From: Argyresthia goedartella
Lineage: Eukaryota; Arthropoda; Insecta; Lepidoptera; Argyresthiidae
Assembly: GCA_949825045.1 (NCBI GenBank)
Contig: OX463807.1
Span: 33,376,749 to 33,440,748 of the forward strand
DNA: 64,000 nucleotides
Reading direction: 5' to 3'
The position numbers and the translations under genes are program-made. This document shows positions 43,392-53,914 of this stretch, in pieces (position 1 is the first letter of the stretch; every line of letters starts with the position of its first letter). The notes below the pieces were generated by a model. The model saw only the letters and a list, made by a program, of their open reading frames with translations, did not search any database and was not told the origin of the DNA.

Positions 43392-44190
43392 TCATCTGCT
43401 TTGAATAATTAATAATTCTGATTTTAATAACCTCTTAAATAGAGGGAACCATGGTTGGGTGGGCAAGTACGGTACCACCATGATGCCCCTAGCTTTATCA
43501 GTGATTATCTTTCGCAACGACTTAAGGATCATGGTGAAAGGAGGGAACGCATAAAAATAAAGATCGGACCAGGATATTGTGAAAGCATTGATTGCAAATG
43601 CGTCCGGATCTTTATGCCATGAGACGTAAACAGTACATTTCTTATTAACTCTGCTGGCAAATAAGTCTACAACAGGTGGTTGAAACTTTGTTATTATCCT
43701 TTTAAAGGCATAATCACTTAGCTCCCATTCTATATCTGGGTGTATGCGTCTTGATTCGGCATCAGCGATTACATTATCAGATGATCGAATATATGTAGCA
43801 TAAACATGTATGCTTCGACGTTCACACCACTGCCATAACTGTTTCGTAACATCTGTTAAGTGTGGATATTGAATCCCACCCATTCTATTCACATATGATA
43901 TGGCAGTGGTGTTGTCTATTCGTAATAAGATTTGACAATTTTTTAAACTCTTTGCAAATATTTTTAGACCAAAATATGCAGCCAATATTTCGCGATAATT
44001 AATATGTTGTAATCGTTCCTCCTCACTCCATAGTCTACTTGCGGTTTATTCTCCACACGCAATCCCCCACCCCGTTTTTGAGACATCAGAATAGATTTCC
44101 AGGCAAAATTCGTCAGTTTTGATAGTCTTTACCGAGTGGGAAATTGCATGTTTCCACCAACGTACATCCGGAATTATGTTATCAGGTATC
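43392..44190 (-). pseudogene. DIRS-A RNase H and adjoining domain
   Basis: RNase H degrades the RNA strand during copying. The minus strand shows EIYSDVSKTGWGIA (first Asp region), a TAA, then EEERLQHINYREILAAYFGLK, LLRIDNTTAISYVNR (catalytic Asp) and DNVIADAESR. It continues into the region VVDLFASRVNKK ... DPDAFAINAFTISW typical of DIRS pol. The 43392-43985 stretch is open. The stop before it and the palindrome at 44197 interrupt the link with RT. Confidence 0.82.
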
Positions 44191-44196
44191 GTCATA

Positions 44197-44228
44197 TAGC
44201 TGTCATAATCTAATGATTATGACAGCTA
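44197..44228. repeat. Perfect palindrome, 14-nt arms, 4-nt loop
   Basis: tagctgtcataatc and its exact complement around taat. It interrupts the DIRS-A pol frame between the RT connection (LFERCKFLSLIKE) and SYMTIPDNI, so it is an insertion or inverted duplication in coding sequence. Confidence 0.9.
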
Positions 44229-45226
44229 AAGATAATTCTTTGATCAAGCTTAAAAATTTACAGCGTTCAAAGAGCTTTGTATAAAGCCAACCGTATTCAA
44301 TGGCAGGGCAGGCCGAAACTAAAAGACCCACAAAACTGGCAAAATCTCTTATTTTGCATCTCTTGAGTTTAAGATACTTAGTAATCTCAGTTTTGATACG
44401 TTTTGCCTATTCTACAGGAAGACTAACCTGGAACTTTTGCGAGTCAATTAGATATTTTAGGAATTTACAAATTTTATTGGGAGTAAGGCAGCTTTTTCCT
44501 TCTTTAATGATAAAGCCTAATGCTGTCAATAGTCTTTTTGCATCGCATATGTTCTTAACACAATCATCGTAGGACTGGCCAATTAGCAAAAAATCATCTA
44601 AATAAACAGTAGATAGATAACCCTTAAGGCGAAGAAGTTTTACAACCGGTTTCAAGATTTTGGTGAACACGAACGGTGCCGTATTAAGGCCGAAAGGTAA
44701 AACGTTGAATTCGTAAGTATCAACTTGCTCCCACTGAAATCTCAAATATTTTTTGAAATGAGGATGGATTTTTATCAAGAAATATGCATCTTTCAAATCG
44801 AGCGTACTCATGAAACTATTCCTCGATATTAATTTTAATGCTGTACGCAAGTCCTCAATTTTAAAGTGAGCTGTGTCAATGAATTTATTAAGAGATTTTA
44901 AGTTTAATATTAATCTCATTTTTCCATTGGGCTTTGGGATCAAGAAGATACTTGATAGATATTGATCATGTAACGTTGTAAGTTACCGTCATGACAAACA
45001 ATACATTTTGATACTGCGCCTATTGATAACAGATTGTCAATCGCTGTCCTAAATTGTTTTTTGTCAGCTACAGAGTAATTTTGGAATTTTGGTAATGCCT
45101 TCTGTGTCACAGGACGAGAAAATGGTATTTTATATCCTTCAATATATGAAAGAATAAGCGGATCTTCAGTTAATAATCTCCATATGTCATAATGTAACGC
45201 AAGCCTACCGGCATAGTTTACCGGGA
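44229..45226 (-). pseudogene. DIRS-A reverse transcriptase
   Basis: RT with PKPNGKMRLILNLKSLNKFI, STLDLKDAYFLIKIHP (first catalytic Asp), LPFGLNTAPFVFTK and STVYLDDFLLIG (the YLDD box usual in DIRS), 44407-44943. The upstream N-terminal part (IWRLLTEDPLILSYIEGYKI) is in another frame, shifted near 44950. A TAG follows the sequence LPVE at 44407. Catalytic residues are present but the frame is broken at three places. Confidence 0.88.
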
Positions 45227-46907
45227 TTATCTGCGATGGTACTGCTGATTGGGTTGCCGATACGACGATGGTTTCGATGAGGGACCCGGCCGATTCTTCA
45301 TCGAAGTCGTGGCAAGCTCCTTCGTCCTTTGAACTCCCTGCTGCCTGCGAGGCGGAAGAGGACCCTTCCAGTTAACCCGCTTCGCTGGCGCTGGCTTTTT
45401 GCTTGGTTGAGGCTTGGGTACTTGACTGGACTTCAGTTCTGCGCCGGATTTATTTATGGCTTTAGCTGATTTTAAAGTGTCAGCTAAATTTTCACTGAAG
45501 AGGTACTGGTCAATTTTGTTGTTTTGAAGTTGTGATTTCATCTCAGTTTTCAAAGCAGTTAGGATAAATTGTTTACGTGTTTTCGAGTGTGCATGTTGGC
45601 AGTCACATAAAATTTTGCACGCATCCATCAAAGTTTTTACCATTTTCATGTCCTTGTCCTTTGTCGAAATCAAATTGGATAAGACTTCGCTCAGGCATGC
45701 TATAGCTACCGTCAGATCTTTTTGTCCTTCTTCAATCGATTTATCACGCCTGGTTATCGTATCGCTAACTAATGCTTTGATCTCTCCGTTAAGGACAGGC
45801 GGGTCGATTAACTTACAGTAACTAGGTGTAAGATACTTCTCTTTCAATACTTTTCGGGCTTCTTTAGTGAGCCCTGTTGTGGCGTAGTGTTCAAGCCGAA
45901 TTGCTATGTCCTTTTGTATCTCCTTCCCGTAAGTGTTAATAACCGTGGGATCATCTCCTAGAAGCTGTAATATGTCAAAATCAATTCTATTAGTCTCGTC
46001 TGGGATGGCAGCTTTGGCCGTGTCCGTAGATAGCGGCACCGTCGTTTCATCAGTCTGCCTAGTTTCGACCGGTAGGATTGGGTCTGTTAGCTCGTCAGGC
46101 TCATAATCGCTGAATGCTGGTTGTACTATTTCGATGTTTGAAAATAACGAGACCAAAGCAATGATAATTCAGTCTCACTTGAACTAGTCCCTAGTCCTAG
46201 TCGCTATAGCCAGCCTGAGGATATCAATATATGCCTATAGTTGAAACAAGGAGCTAGTCCTCAGGTAACATCAGTCATGAACCATGCCACTAGTAATGGC
46301 CGCTTAAGACTGTGACGTTAGCAAGTATGCAGATGAAACAGTCCCCAACAGTACTGTTCGCTAATTCTACTACTTTGCTTACTTATTGATCTTGCAATTC
46401 GACAACACAACACCTAACTTTTAGGTATGTACGTAATAAGTCTGTGAACCAGTCCCATTGTACTGGCCGCTATAGACTATATAGGTACATAGGTAGAATG
46501 AAACAGCCCCAATGTGCTGTCCGCTTTATCTACTTTAGCATGATTAGAAAACCAATAAAGTATAAACACAGTGTTTATTTATTTGCAATTGAATACTTTG
46601 GTTGGTATAATCATGTAATCGTTCATTAGAGTACAATCCTCTTGTAACGAAAATAGTGTTCAAATTGCAATATCAATATTGGCACCATAGATGCGATGTG
46701 TAAAAAGTAGGTCACGTCCCTATTCTGGACGTGCGTACCTGGCGGGTATGACCTCGAAGGCGTGGAACCTCGCGATGACGACGTATCGTCGGAATCTTTC
46801 TTGTTTCGCCGGTGCCGTCTTCGTGCTAGTTTTATTTGCAGCTTTCTTATTTTTCGTTCAACTGCGACATCGTCGTCGTCGTCGCGGTGTTCTCTTTTCC
46901 GCGGCAT
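45227..46907 (-). CDS. gag: DIRS-A Gag, two predicted exons (join 46739-46907, 45227-46125)
   Basis: Exon 2 holds the conserved DIRS Gag core: LQLLGDDP, EHYATTGLTKEARKVLK, PPVLNGEIKALV, TITRRDKSIEEGQKDL, MDACKILCDCQHAHSK, then a basic Pro/Arg/Gln-rich tail (PPRRQQGVQRTK). A first exon (ATG at 46907) encodes MPRKREHRDDDDDVAVER and an arginine/serine-rich stretch that could act as a nuclear signal. Donor CAG|GTACGC at 46739/46738 and acceptor AAATAG|TA at 46126/46125 give a phase-1 intron. The joined length of 1068 nt is exactly 356 codons. Splicing is inferred, not shown; without it the downstream frame would start at TTG or another codon after a TGA. Confidence 0.7.
46126..46738 (-). other. 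Predicted intron in DIRS-A gag (613 nt)
   Basis: GT...AG ends, T-rich stretch before the acceptor (ttgctttggtctcgttatttt), phase 1. It contains four related hairpins at 46282-46520. Confidence 0.55.
46282..46520. repeat. Four degenerate hairpins with matching stem changes
   Basis: On the plus strand, stems CCAT/ATGG (46282/46299), AACAGT/ACTGTT (46337/46358), CCAGT/ACTGG (46449/46466) and ACAGC/GCTGT (46503/46520). Each is preceded by tgaa and followed, with variation, by a ccgct-type stretch. Stem bases vary but pairing is kept. Confidence 0.6.
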
Positions 46908-47009
46908 TCCAACAGTTCACCAAGAGGTCAAAATTCACAACAACAGCTACTAGAATAGGAGTGCGGTCGGAACGCGGGCGCAACGTATGGAAAGGCGGAG
47001 CACTAGAAC

Positions 47010-47183
47010 GCGAATGAAGGTTGCAAAATGCGCGCGGGTGAGGTGATACACAACTACCCAAAAAAAAAAAAAAAAAAATGGATTCAAATAAAGGATTCCA
47101 AAAATATAGTGTGTGAAAGGCGTACACTACGCGGTACTATAAGTGTCATTGCTAATCTCAAAGGACAAAGCACGACATATAAT
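47010..47183. repeat. DIRS-A right inverted terminal repeat
   Basis: Complement of 41893-42050 over its inner part; outer end cacgacatataat is unique to this side and appears complemented in the internal complementary region. Confidence 0.9.
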
Positions 47184-47186
47184 GAT

Positions 47187-47465
47187 TTACAGAGCTCCGT
47201 GGTCTAATGGGTTTCACGCTTGCTTCTCACGCAGGAGATGCAGGTTTGATTCCTGACCATGTACCAATGAGATAATTTATTTATTTTAAGTACATTATAC
47301 GGACGTCCCAACGGTGATGGAAAAATATCGTGAGGAACCCTTCATTATTCCATAGCTGCGGCGATGGGCTTGCCGCCTGTCACGCAAAATGGAGTATTGA
47401 ATAAGTGGGCACAATTATGCCTCTGCCATCCCGAATGGGAAAAGGCGTGACGCTATGTTGTGTGT
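47187..47465 (+). mobile_element. tRNA-derived SINE (Glu/Asp-like head)
   Basis: Head with A box TGGTCTAATGGG, anticodon arm CTTGC/GCAGG with loop TTCTCAC, and B box GGTTTGATTCC. The body has acggacgtcccaacgg, cgtgaggaaccc and ggcgatgggcttgcc. DIRS-A is inserted immediately next to its head. Confidence 0.75.
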
Positions 47466-47735
47466 TTCATGAAATGGTCAGAAATAGTTGAATTTCACGA
47501 AAATTTACATGGTGTTTTTTGTGATATACATGTCAAAATAACACGAAGACTATTCGGGGGCTATGCTGCGCCCGCCCCCTTTAGTTGTCACCTATGGTAC
47601 CGCAGTGTTTTACCCTAAAATATTTCTTCATTCATTGAAAGTTCTAATTCAACCATGTTTGACAATATCTTGATATAGCCAATTCCACGATATGGTTTCG
47701 ACATATATAATACGAGCCTTAATTAGTAAGCGATT
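47466..47735. repeat. MITE-like remnant with family C hairpin piece
   Basis: tttcatgaaatggt recurs at 41815-41830 on the other side of DIRS-A, and gatatagccaatt resembles 41780 inverted. 47560-47612 resembles repeat family C (tacctatggtaccgcagtg type). These parts probably belonged to one element before DIRS-A and the SINE inserted. Confidence 0.4.
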
Positions 47736-47960
47736 ACATGCAAAATACAGCCCTTATGAACCGTAATTGGAAGAGAATTAAAGTTTCACAGCATGTGTAT
47801 TTCTGTAGCCACTACAGAACCAAATATTTAACCTATTTAAAAAAAATAGAGGTGTCCCCATACAAGAGACGTATTTTTTGTGTTATTTATTTGATAATGT
47901 TACGGAACCCTTAGTGCGATAATATTTGAGTTGGATTCACACTTGGCCAGTTCTTATTTC
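47735..47960 (+). repeat. Dispersed repeat family B, diverged copy
   Basis: tatgaaccgtaattgg, gtgtatttctgtagccac and ggattcacacttggcca follow the family order. Confidence 0.5.
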
Positions 47961-49279
47961 GATATATCGCAGCTAACCCTTTCTCAAAAGTATTAAAAAA
48001 CTCAATCATCTTTTCAATATAATAGAATTCAGTATCAATTTCACATTTCGGGATTAATTTCGGTCCCCCGTCGTTAGTTGAGACCTGATTGTGTTCAGTG
48101 GAGCTTATGCAATAAGCGAAGTACCCCCCGGGTCATACCCCCAGGGAGAAACCGATTAGTGGCCGTTTTTGTAACAAAAAATCGGAATGATGAGACAATT
48201 TTGTTACCATTCGGGTGGCCAGGTGTACTTTGGTAACACAATCGTGTAGAAACCCGGCCACCTTTTGAAGTTTGAGTTTAAATACCGATCAATCTAATAG
48301 AGATAAATCTGCGAGGTTGAATGTCACTATTATGAAAGTCTTGCCTCAGGTTGTAGCTAGTGTGGGGACCAAAAAAATAAATAATGTACGATTGTGTATA
48401 ATGAGTGGGATACGATGACTGTATCTTTGATCTTCGAGAGATTCAAGTAGTATTTTCCAGTACTAAAGAAATACTAACATATTTTGATGGAAGTAGCGAA
48501 GAACAGCTTATAAGCTTGGCGAAGAATAAAAAGAAGTATGGAAGGCAGGCTATACACCTCCAATAGCGAAGATGCACGACATGAAGGAATATAAATACTT
48601 GAACTTGAATGTGATTCCTATAGGGCTCTTATGCGACTTCCTTCCAAATGTCTCGCACTTCAACCCTGAAAAGAGTAAACCACCTTTGCCCGAGAACCCA
48701 ATAACACGCCTATACATATCACAAAAGAGGTCGTAACCATTCACAGACAGCACTTCCGCACGGCCGGCACAACATTCCTCTTCTTTATTGCCCAGTTTCC
48801 CCTCCAACCGCTATTTTTACTGCGGGTCATCCCTTAAATTCTTTTTATTGCCGCCCTTGTAAATCATTGCGTAATGCCCCAGTGCATTATCCGTCGGAGA
48901 AACTTCATTATGGTTGGTTTAATGGTTCGAAGGAGCGATAAAATCTTGCTGTCGGTGGCTGGACGCTCGCGGGGCCTTCGTGCTTAGGTGTACCTGTGTT
49001 GGTGAAAGTTGGGACTTTCCTGCTTTGCATCCCGAATAAAATGTGTGGCCTATTAGCCGTCTTATATCCACGTCCAGCGAAGCCCTGTTATCTGTTTAAC
49101 TACACGTATTATATAACGTAACATTTACATACAGGGGTCAACAATGCTTCTAGCCCCACACTAGGATATATCCTATTAATATCTTTCCCGGGGATTTTTT
49201 TTCTTCTTCCCCAACAGGGATTCATCATGCAAATAGCACTGCGTAACATAGAGACATGGTGTGATAAAAACAAACACAA
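47961..49279. other. No recognised gene
   Basis: Mostly single-copy in this window. One 85-codon minus-strand open frame (48550-48807) has no recognised similarity. At 49120-49200 a ctagccccacactaggat phrase resembles the tail part of the SINE at 23800. Confidence 0.5.
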
Positions 49280-49760
49280 TAATGTTTCAGGCAGACACAC
49301 TTAGTCTCTTACATGGGGCATTAAAAGTAGTAGGAAGCGTACAGGAGAAAAACGTTCTCTTTAAAAAAGACTGTGCATCTCTACTCTGCGCACTAACAAA
49401 GTCCAAACTCATACTGGAGTGTCACGAGATACTCAAAAGACTGGGTGAGAATAACAAAGTTAAACCAAACACATTGGGTAAAAGGTCACTACCAAGACCA
49501 AGGAAACTGCGAGACGGGCAAGCTAGGCAAAGCATAGGCAAGGAGGATAGCGATTGGCCTTCCACCTTTCGCACTGCTATCGGCTGAGGCAATGAGAATA
49601 AAACTCAAAGCAGCAACAGCCGACCAACATAATTAGATATGGGCGAAAAGAGTATACTGCAAAAACATCACACTATTTCTTAAGAAATATAATCATAACT
49701 TCACGAACTAGGTGATGAGACTGCTACGCCGTAAAATAAAAATTAAAGGCAGGCACTTTC
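49280..49760 (+). pseudogene. LINE RNase H and C-terminal fragment (I/R1-type)
   Basis: FQADTLSLLHGALKVV and the following LECHEILKRLGENNKV are the RNase H domain found in I- and R1-like LINEs. In shifted frames the sequence continues with MRIKLKAATADQHN, WAKRVYCKN and LFLKKYNHNFTN, the usual region after RNase H. Frameshifts and stops show it is dead. A tRNA-like SINE piece follows. Confidence 0.7.
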
Positions 49761-49769
49761 ACCCCCTGG

Positions 49770-49862
49770 AGATAACAAGAGAAGAACCGAGATTCGAACC
49801 CGAGACCTCTCATTTGGGAAGCACTTTAGTTTGCCGGCTAATTTTGTTATCACAGATGTGGT
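49770..49862 (-). repeat. tRNA-like SINE head (Pro-like)
   Basis: The minus strand has a B box GGTTCGAATCTCGG and AATGAGAGGTCTCGGG resembling the tRNA-Pro 3' half; no complete cloverleaf. 49862-51085 shows no gene. Confidence 0.5.
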
Positions 49863-51089
49863 CTAACAGCTTGTTATCGGAGGTATAGAATAGGAGGGGT
49901 ATCGCGGAAAAATATAAATCAAGGATACTAATGTCATTGCGGCAGCGTCAGTTTTCTGGACAGAAAAGGACTAATAAGATACAAAGACTTTCCCGTAAAG
50001 TGTCAACCAAATGGCTACCCCAGTAATGGCGGCCGATATATCACGTACAATTTGTTGCTGCACTGCAATAGAAGCCGCGAGTACCGGATACGAATTGTTG
50101 TTTATAGCCTAATAAAATGCTAGGATAACTAGCTATCTGTCCACAGCTGGAGGTAAAAGACTAGCCCTTGTGGTTAAATAGTGCTGAAACATGCGTTTGT
50201 GTAAGTGACAGGCGCTTCAAACTCGAGCTACGAGCTCTCACTCAAACACATTTCTCAGCTTAACTACCCTTGCTTACTCAGGTCGTTTTACGCCTAGGTG
50301 GGATCTGTGGCCGATATGAGTCTTCTTATTTTTTCTGTCCATCTTGAGTCCCAATTGTGCTTATTGGAAATTGCCAATGTTATATTCCTCGGTGTTTTCG
50401 GATCCTGACTTCGGGGTACACCTTTCGATAGGTCTTCTAAATCTTAATTTTAATCATTTACTTTATACAGCCCGAAGCATCAAATAGGCTCCATAGCATG
50501 AAATTGAATGCGCCTGATTGGGGTAAAGTATGGGCCAGGGCAATTGAGGCGGTTATAATAAATTGGCAACTATCAGAGGCCGCTACATGGAACAGGCGTG
50601 CAAACCGCCGCTAGCGAGAATCGGAAGGAGATACACCTGTAGCAAAGAAAGCACCAAATATTTTAACGGATTGTAAAAGTAAGCTACTTGAGTTATGCCA
50701 CGTTATACTTAGGTTAGTTGTTACGCCAAAAAGGGACCTGGAGAGAAAGTAATTTTAAATCGAGAAAATAGATTTTAATTTTGGAGTCGACAATTTGAAA
50801 CTGAGGTTATTTGGGCGACTGACTAGTGATATTTAAGAAAATAATAAGAAAATATCTATATCTCTTAAAAAATCTGTTTGGACCAAATTAAGGTGGAAAG
50901 TCTAAGGAATCAAAATCACCAAAAAAAAAAAAAAACACGTCTCCAATCCTTTGCGGTCCCTTTTCGCGTAACCACTCACAGTTTTATTTATCTATGCAAG
51001 GGTCATTCATGTGGCCTTTTAATAATAATCATCAACAATATCATCATCCTTTTGACTCCGATCCCTTCCTAATTATTATGCTTATAACA

Positions 51090-51160
51090 AACCTATCACG
51101 AAGGATGAAGGGGGCTTCGCTTCGCTCGCCCCTTTATCCTTCACCTAAGCTACCGCAGTG
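51090..51160. repeat. GC-rich hairpin repeat family C, inverted copy
   Basis: cgaaggatgaagggggc and cacctaagctaccgcagtg; reverse complement of 23476-23543. Confidence 0.6.
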
Positions 51161-51214
51161 TTTACGGCTACCGAATCATTATCATCACTTATTCACGATT
51201 AAGACGGTAATTTT

Positions 51215-51440
51215 TCAACATTAGCCTAGGTATACTGAAAAATAAACTTAAGTTTAGCCGGCTAATGTCAACCATATTTTCTCACCCATCTTTAGCCTCA
51301 ACAGTTTAGCCGACTAATGTTGAAATCACATCATTTATCGCAATGAACATTATTTCGGACATTAGCCGAGGCTCGAAATTAATCTTAACACTGGCCGGCT
51401 AAACTTAAGTTTAGTTTCACACCTAGCTTTAGCCGTAACA
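51215..51440. repeat. Cluster of TTAGCC/GGCTAA motifs with 19-bp inverted ends
   Basis: Seven TTAGCC-type motifs in about 215 bp, several extended to TTAGCCGGCTAA or TTAGCCGACTAA. 51245-51263 (aaacttaagtttagccggc) is exactly complementary to 51394-51412. It may be a small MITE or a protein-binding array. Confidence 0.6.
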
Positions 51441-52048
51441 AATATACAGAATGAAACCGAAATTTTTAGTTATATTTTAAGGGGGTGTTAGCGACATTAT
51501 TAAGTACAACGTTCACCTGTATTTTTCTTTTCTCCATACGTTTCTGCCGTCAGCTGTCAGCAGCGGTCAGCTGATTTAAATGGAGAAATTAAAAATGAAG
51601 TTGCTCTGATCAAATCGTTTTCATACCAAACGTTGTTAATAATGGCGACCCCAACAACCCAAGAACGGCAATGACCCCTGTGTGCCACACCTTAAAACGA
51701 TACTTTATACCGTAGCTCATTGCGAATGTTTAGCATGACGGTGTTGCACCTCCTTAAGTGCTGATCTGACACACTAGGGAATATATTAGACGAAATAAAT
51801 ACCCGCTGCGTTTAAGGTACTGAAAAGCGACGGTTTTTAGATCATCATCTTTATAGTCAGTTTTGAGGGTTTAGTATCCAAAACATGTTGTCTGACTGAC
51901 TCATTTCTCAGACTTAATTGATGAGATAAGTTTTATTGGAAAAGGCCATAAGTCTGATAAGAGTAGTACAACAAACAAACTACGTAGTTGAAAAATGTCG
52001 TGGAGAAATCGTCATTTTTATTAGTGTTCTGCCAATGTAATACAATAA

Positions 52049-52077
52049 TTAATACAACGAGTACTCCGTTGTATTAA
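52049..52077. repeat. Perfect palindrome, 11-nt arms
   Basis: ttaatacaacg and its complement around agtactc. Confidence 0.8.
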
Positions 52078-52149
52078 AGACTTTTCTACTTCTAAAACTT
52101 TTATGAACGGACATCTGTTATTCGGACAGATTTATGCAGGATCTCTGGC

Positions 52150-52300
52150 TTTTTGTGTTCCCTACCTTAAAAAGGAACCATTCTAGGATCATTGGTGTGT
52201 CTGTCCAAGGTGTGTAAAAGTAATATTACTTCCGAATTCTGAACCGATTAAGCTGAAATTTGGTACATTATTATGATTTGAACTTTACCGCTTGACACTT
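52150..52300 (+). repeat. Lepidopteran-type dispersed repeat fragment
   Basis: ttccctaccttaaaaagg and gaaccgattaagctgaaatt recur in variant form at 25915 and 56240. Nothing coding nearby. Confidence 0.4.
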
Positions 52301-53269
52301 CTCGCCTAAAAAAGGAACATAAATTAACTATTTTCAGATTTTACCCTTAATCTAACTAATATGGTGCTTACCTATGAAATTGGCGAATTTTTCTGACAGA
52401 TTCAGAGTTCATAATTCGAGTAATTCAATAGCTATTTCCATTTTTTTTATTGTTTTAAAATTAATTTCAATATTTTACATCTACTTATTAAATTTTCTTT
52501 TAATTTTCAGTTTGATAACTAAAATGTTATCTTCAAAATCAGTGCCTCCTAAATGTCATCCATTCATGATAATATTCGTAACATTTTTTTACAGCTGACA
52601 CTTTTCAAAAATTATATAAAATTTTCTGTTAGCTAAATTTTGTATCATTCATACACACAAAGTTTATAAAATTAGGATCTGTCATTCCTAAAAAAATACT
52701 AAAAGTGTTTGTACTGAAAATTGAGTTAACTTCAATTTCTCCATACAAAACGCCAATTTCATATGTAAGGACGTAATATTATAAATGTGAAAGTAGCGAT
52801 GTTAAGATGTTTGGATGTTTAGATGTTTGGATGTTTGTGTGTTTGTGCCTCAATCACGCTAAAACGGCTGAACGGATTTGAATGAAATTTAGCACAGAGA
52901 TAGTTTATGAGCTAGATTAACATATAAGATACTTTTTATACGACTGCACCAGAAGGAAGGTAATGTTTTCTCGGTTTATGATACTCATCAACGCCCAGCC
53001 CAAACTCTTGAAAGCTGAAATTTTGCATAGACGTTCCATTTATATTGAAGAAAAGGATTTTTGGAAATTATAACCCTAAGGGGGTATTATAGGGGGTTTT
53101 TTTTTGTATGAAAGTCCGTAGAACCAGATTTTCAAATTTTGTGTTTAGACTGAAGATTCAAATTAATGAATACGTATCAGCGTTCTTGAAAATTCCACCC
53201 TCGAAGGAATGAAATGGGGGATGAAGTTGTGTATGGCCGCCATTTTGAACTTTTTAGTTACTGGTCCGA

Positions 53270-53465
53270 TTTGCTTCAAAATCAATATTTAGGGATCCGG
53301 TTGGGATCCAATCATGATTCTGAAGTCAGATTTTGAAAATGTCGCCGCCATTTTGCACTTTTTAGTTACTGTTCTGAGTTGCTTCAAAATCGATATCTGA
53401 GGATCTTGGAGCTCAACCACAATTTTGAAGTCGGATTTTGAAAAAGTTGCCACCATTTTGAAATT
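53270..53465 (+). repeat. Tandem duplication, about 110-bp units
   Basis: tttttagttactg, gcttcaaaatc and cgccattttg recur twice in the same order within the Helitron. Confidence 0.75.
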
Positions 53466-53484
53466 TTTTTCTATTCCACCGCCG

Positions 53485-53914
53485 GCAGGGACATTGTGCT
53501 GCGCGCGCACGATGGACAGCTATCTCGCACTGCCGATACGCATAGGTTCTACGATGCTCTACAAAGCCCATCGTTCAGGCCACTATTCTTACAGGACCTG
53601 ATAAAGGAGAGAGCGTTCTGATGCCCCGAATTCCAATCATCCCAAGCAACTCTTGATCTGAAATGGGGTGCATTTCAGTTCAAGAGGCTGCAATTTCCTT
53701 TGAAGTTGCGTCATTCACCATGACAATTGATAAATCACAGGGCCAAACACTGAAAGTGGCAGGAATCCATTTGAGCATTCCATGCTTTTCTCATGGGCAA
53801 CTTTATGTTGGATGTTCGAGGGTGTCAAGTGCGCGAAACTTACACGTATTAGCGGAAAATAATCAATCATATGATGTAGTCTATAGAAGATATATTGAGT
53901 TAGGTAATTTATAA
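53485..53914 (+). pseudogene. Helitron Rep/helicase remnant
   Basis: DIVLRARDGQLSRTADTHRF followed by YDAL resembles the N-terminal half of Helitron proteins. After a large deletion come LKWGAFQFKRLQFPLKL and, in the next frame, SFTMTIDKSQGQTLKVAGIH, QLYVGCSRVSSARNLHV, the C-terminal motifs of the Pif1-type helicase. Frameshift at about 53700. The rest of the helicase is absent. Confidence 0.8.

Larger units (their letters stand above)
41841..47183 (-). mobile_element. DIRS-A: structurally complete DIRS-type retrotransposon
   Basis: 5.3 kb. Inverted terminal repeats lie at 41841-42050 and 47010-47183, with an internal complementary region at 42148-42267. Minus-strand genes in the order gag, RT, RNase H, tyrosine recombinase are diagnostic of DIRS. 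No target duplication is present: the left flank ends atataat and the element's right end also ends atataat, as expected when a circular intermediate is integrated by a recombinase. Gag and recombinase are open; RT/RNase H has a frameshift, a TAG, a TAA and a palindromic micro-insertion, so the copy is not autonomous as it stands. Confidence 0.92.

Noticed and set aside
48550..48807. 85-codon minus-strand ORF
   Set aside because: No recognisable similarity or gene context.
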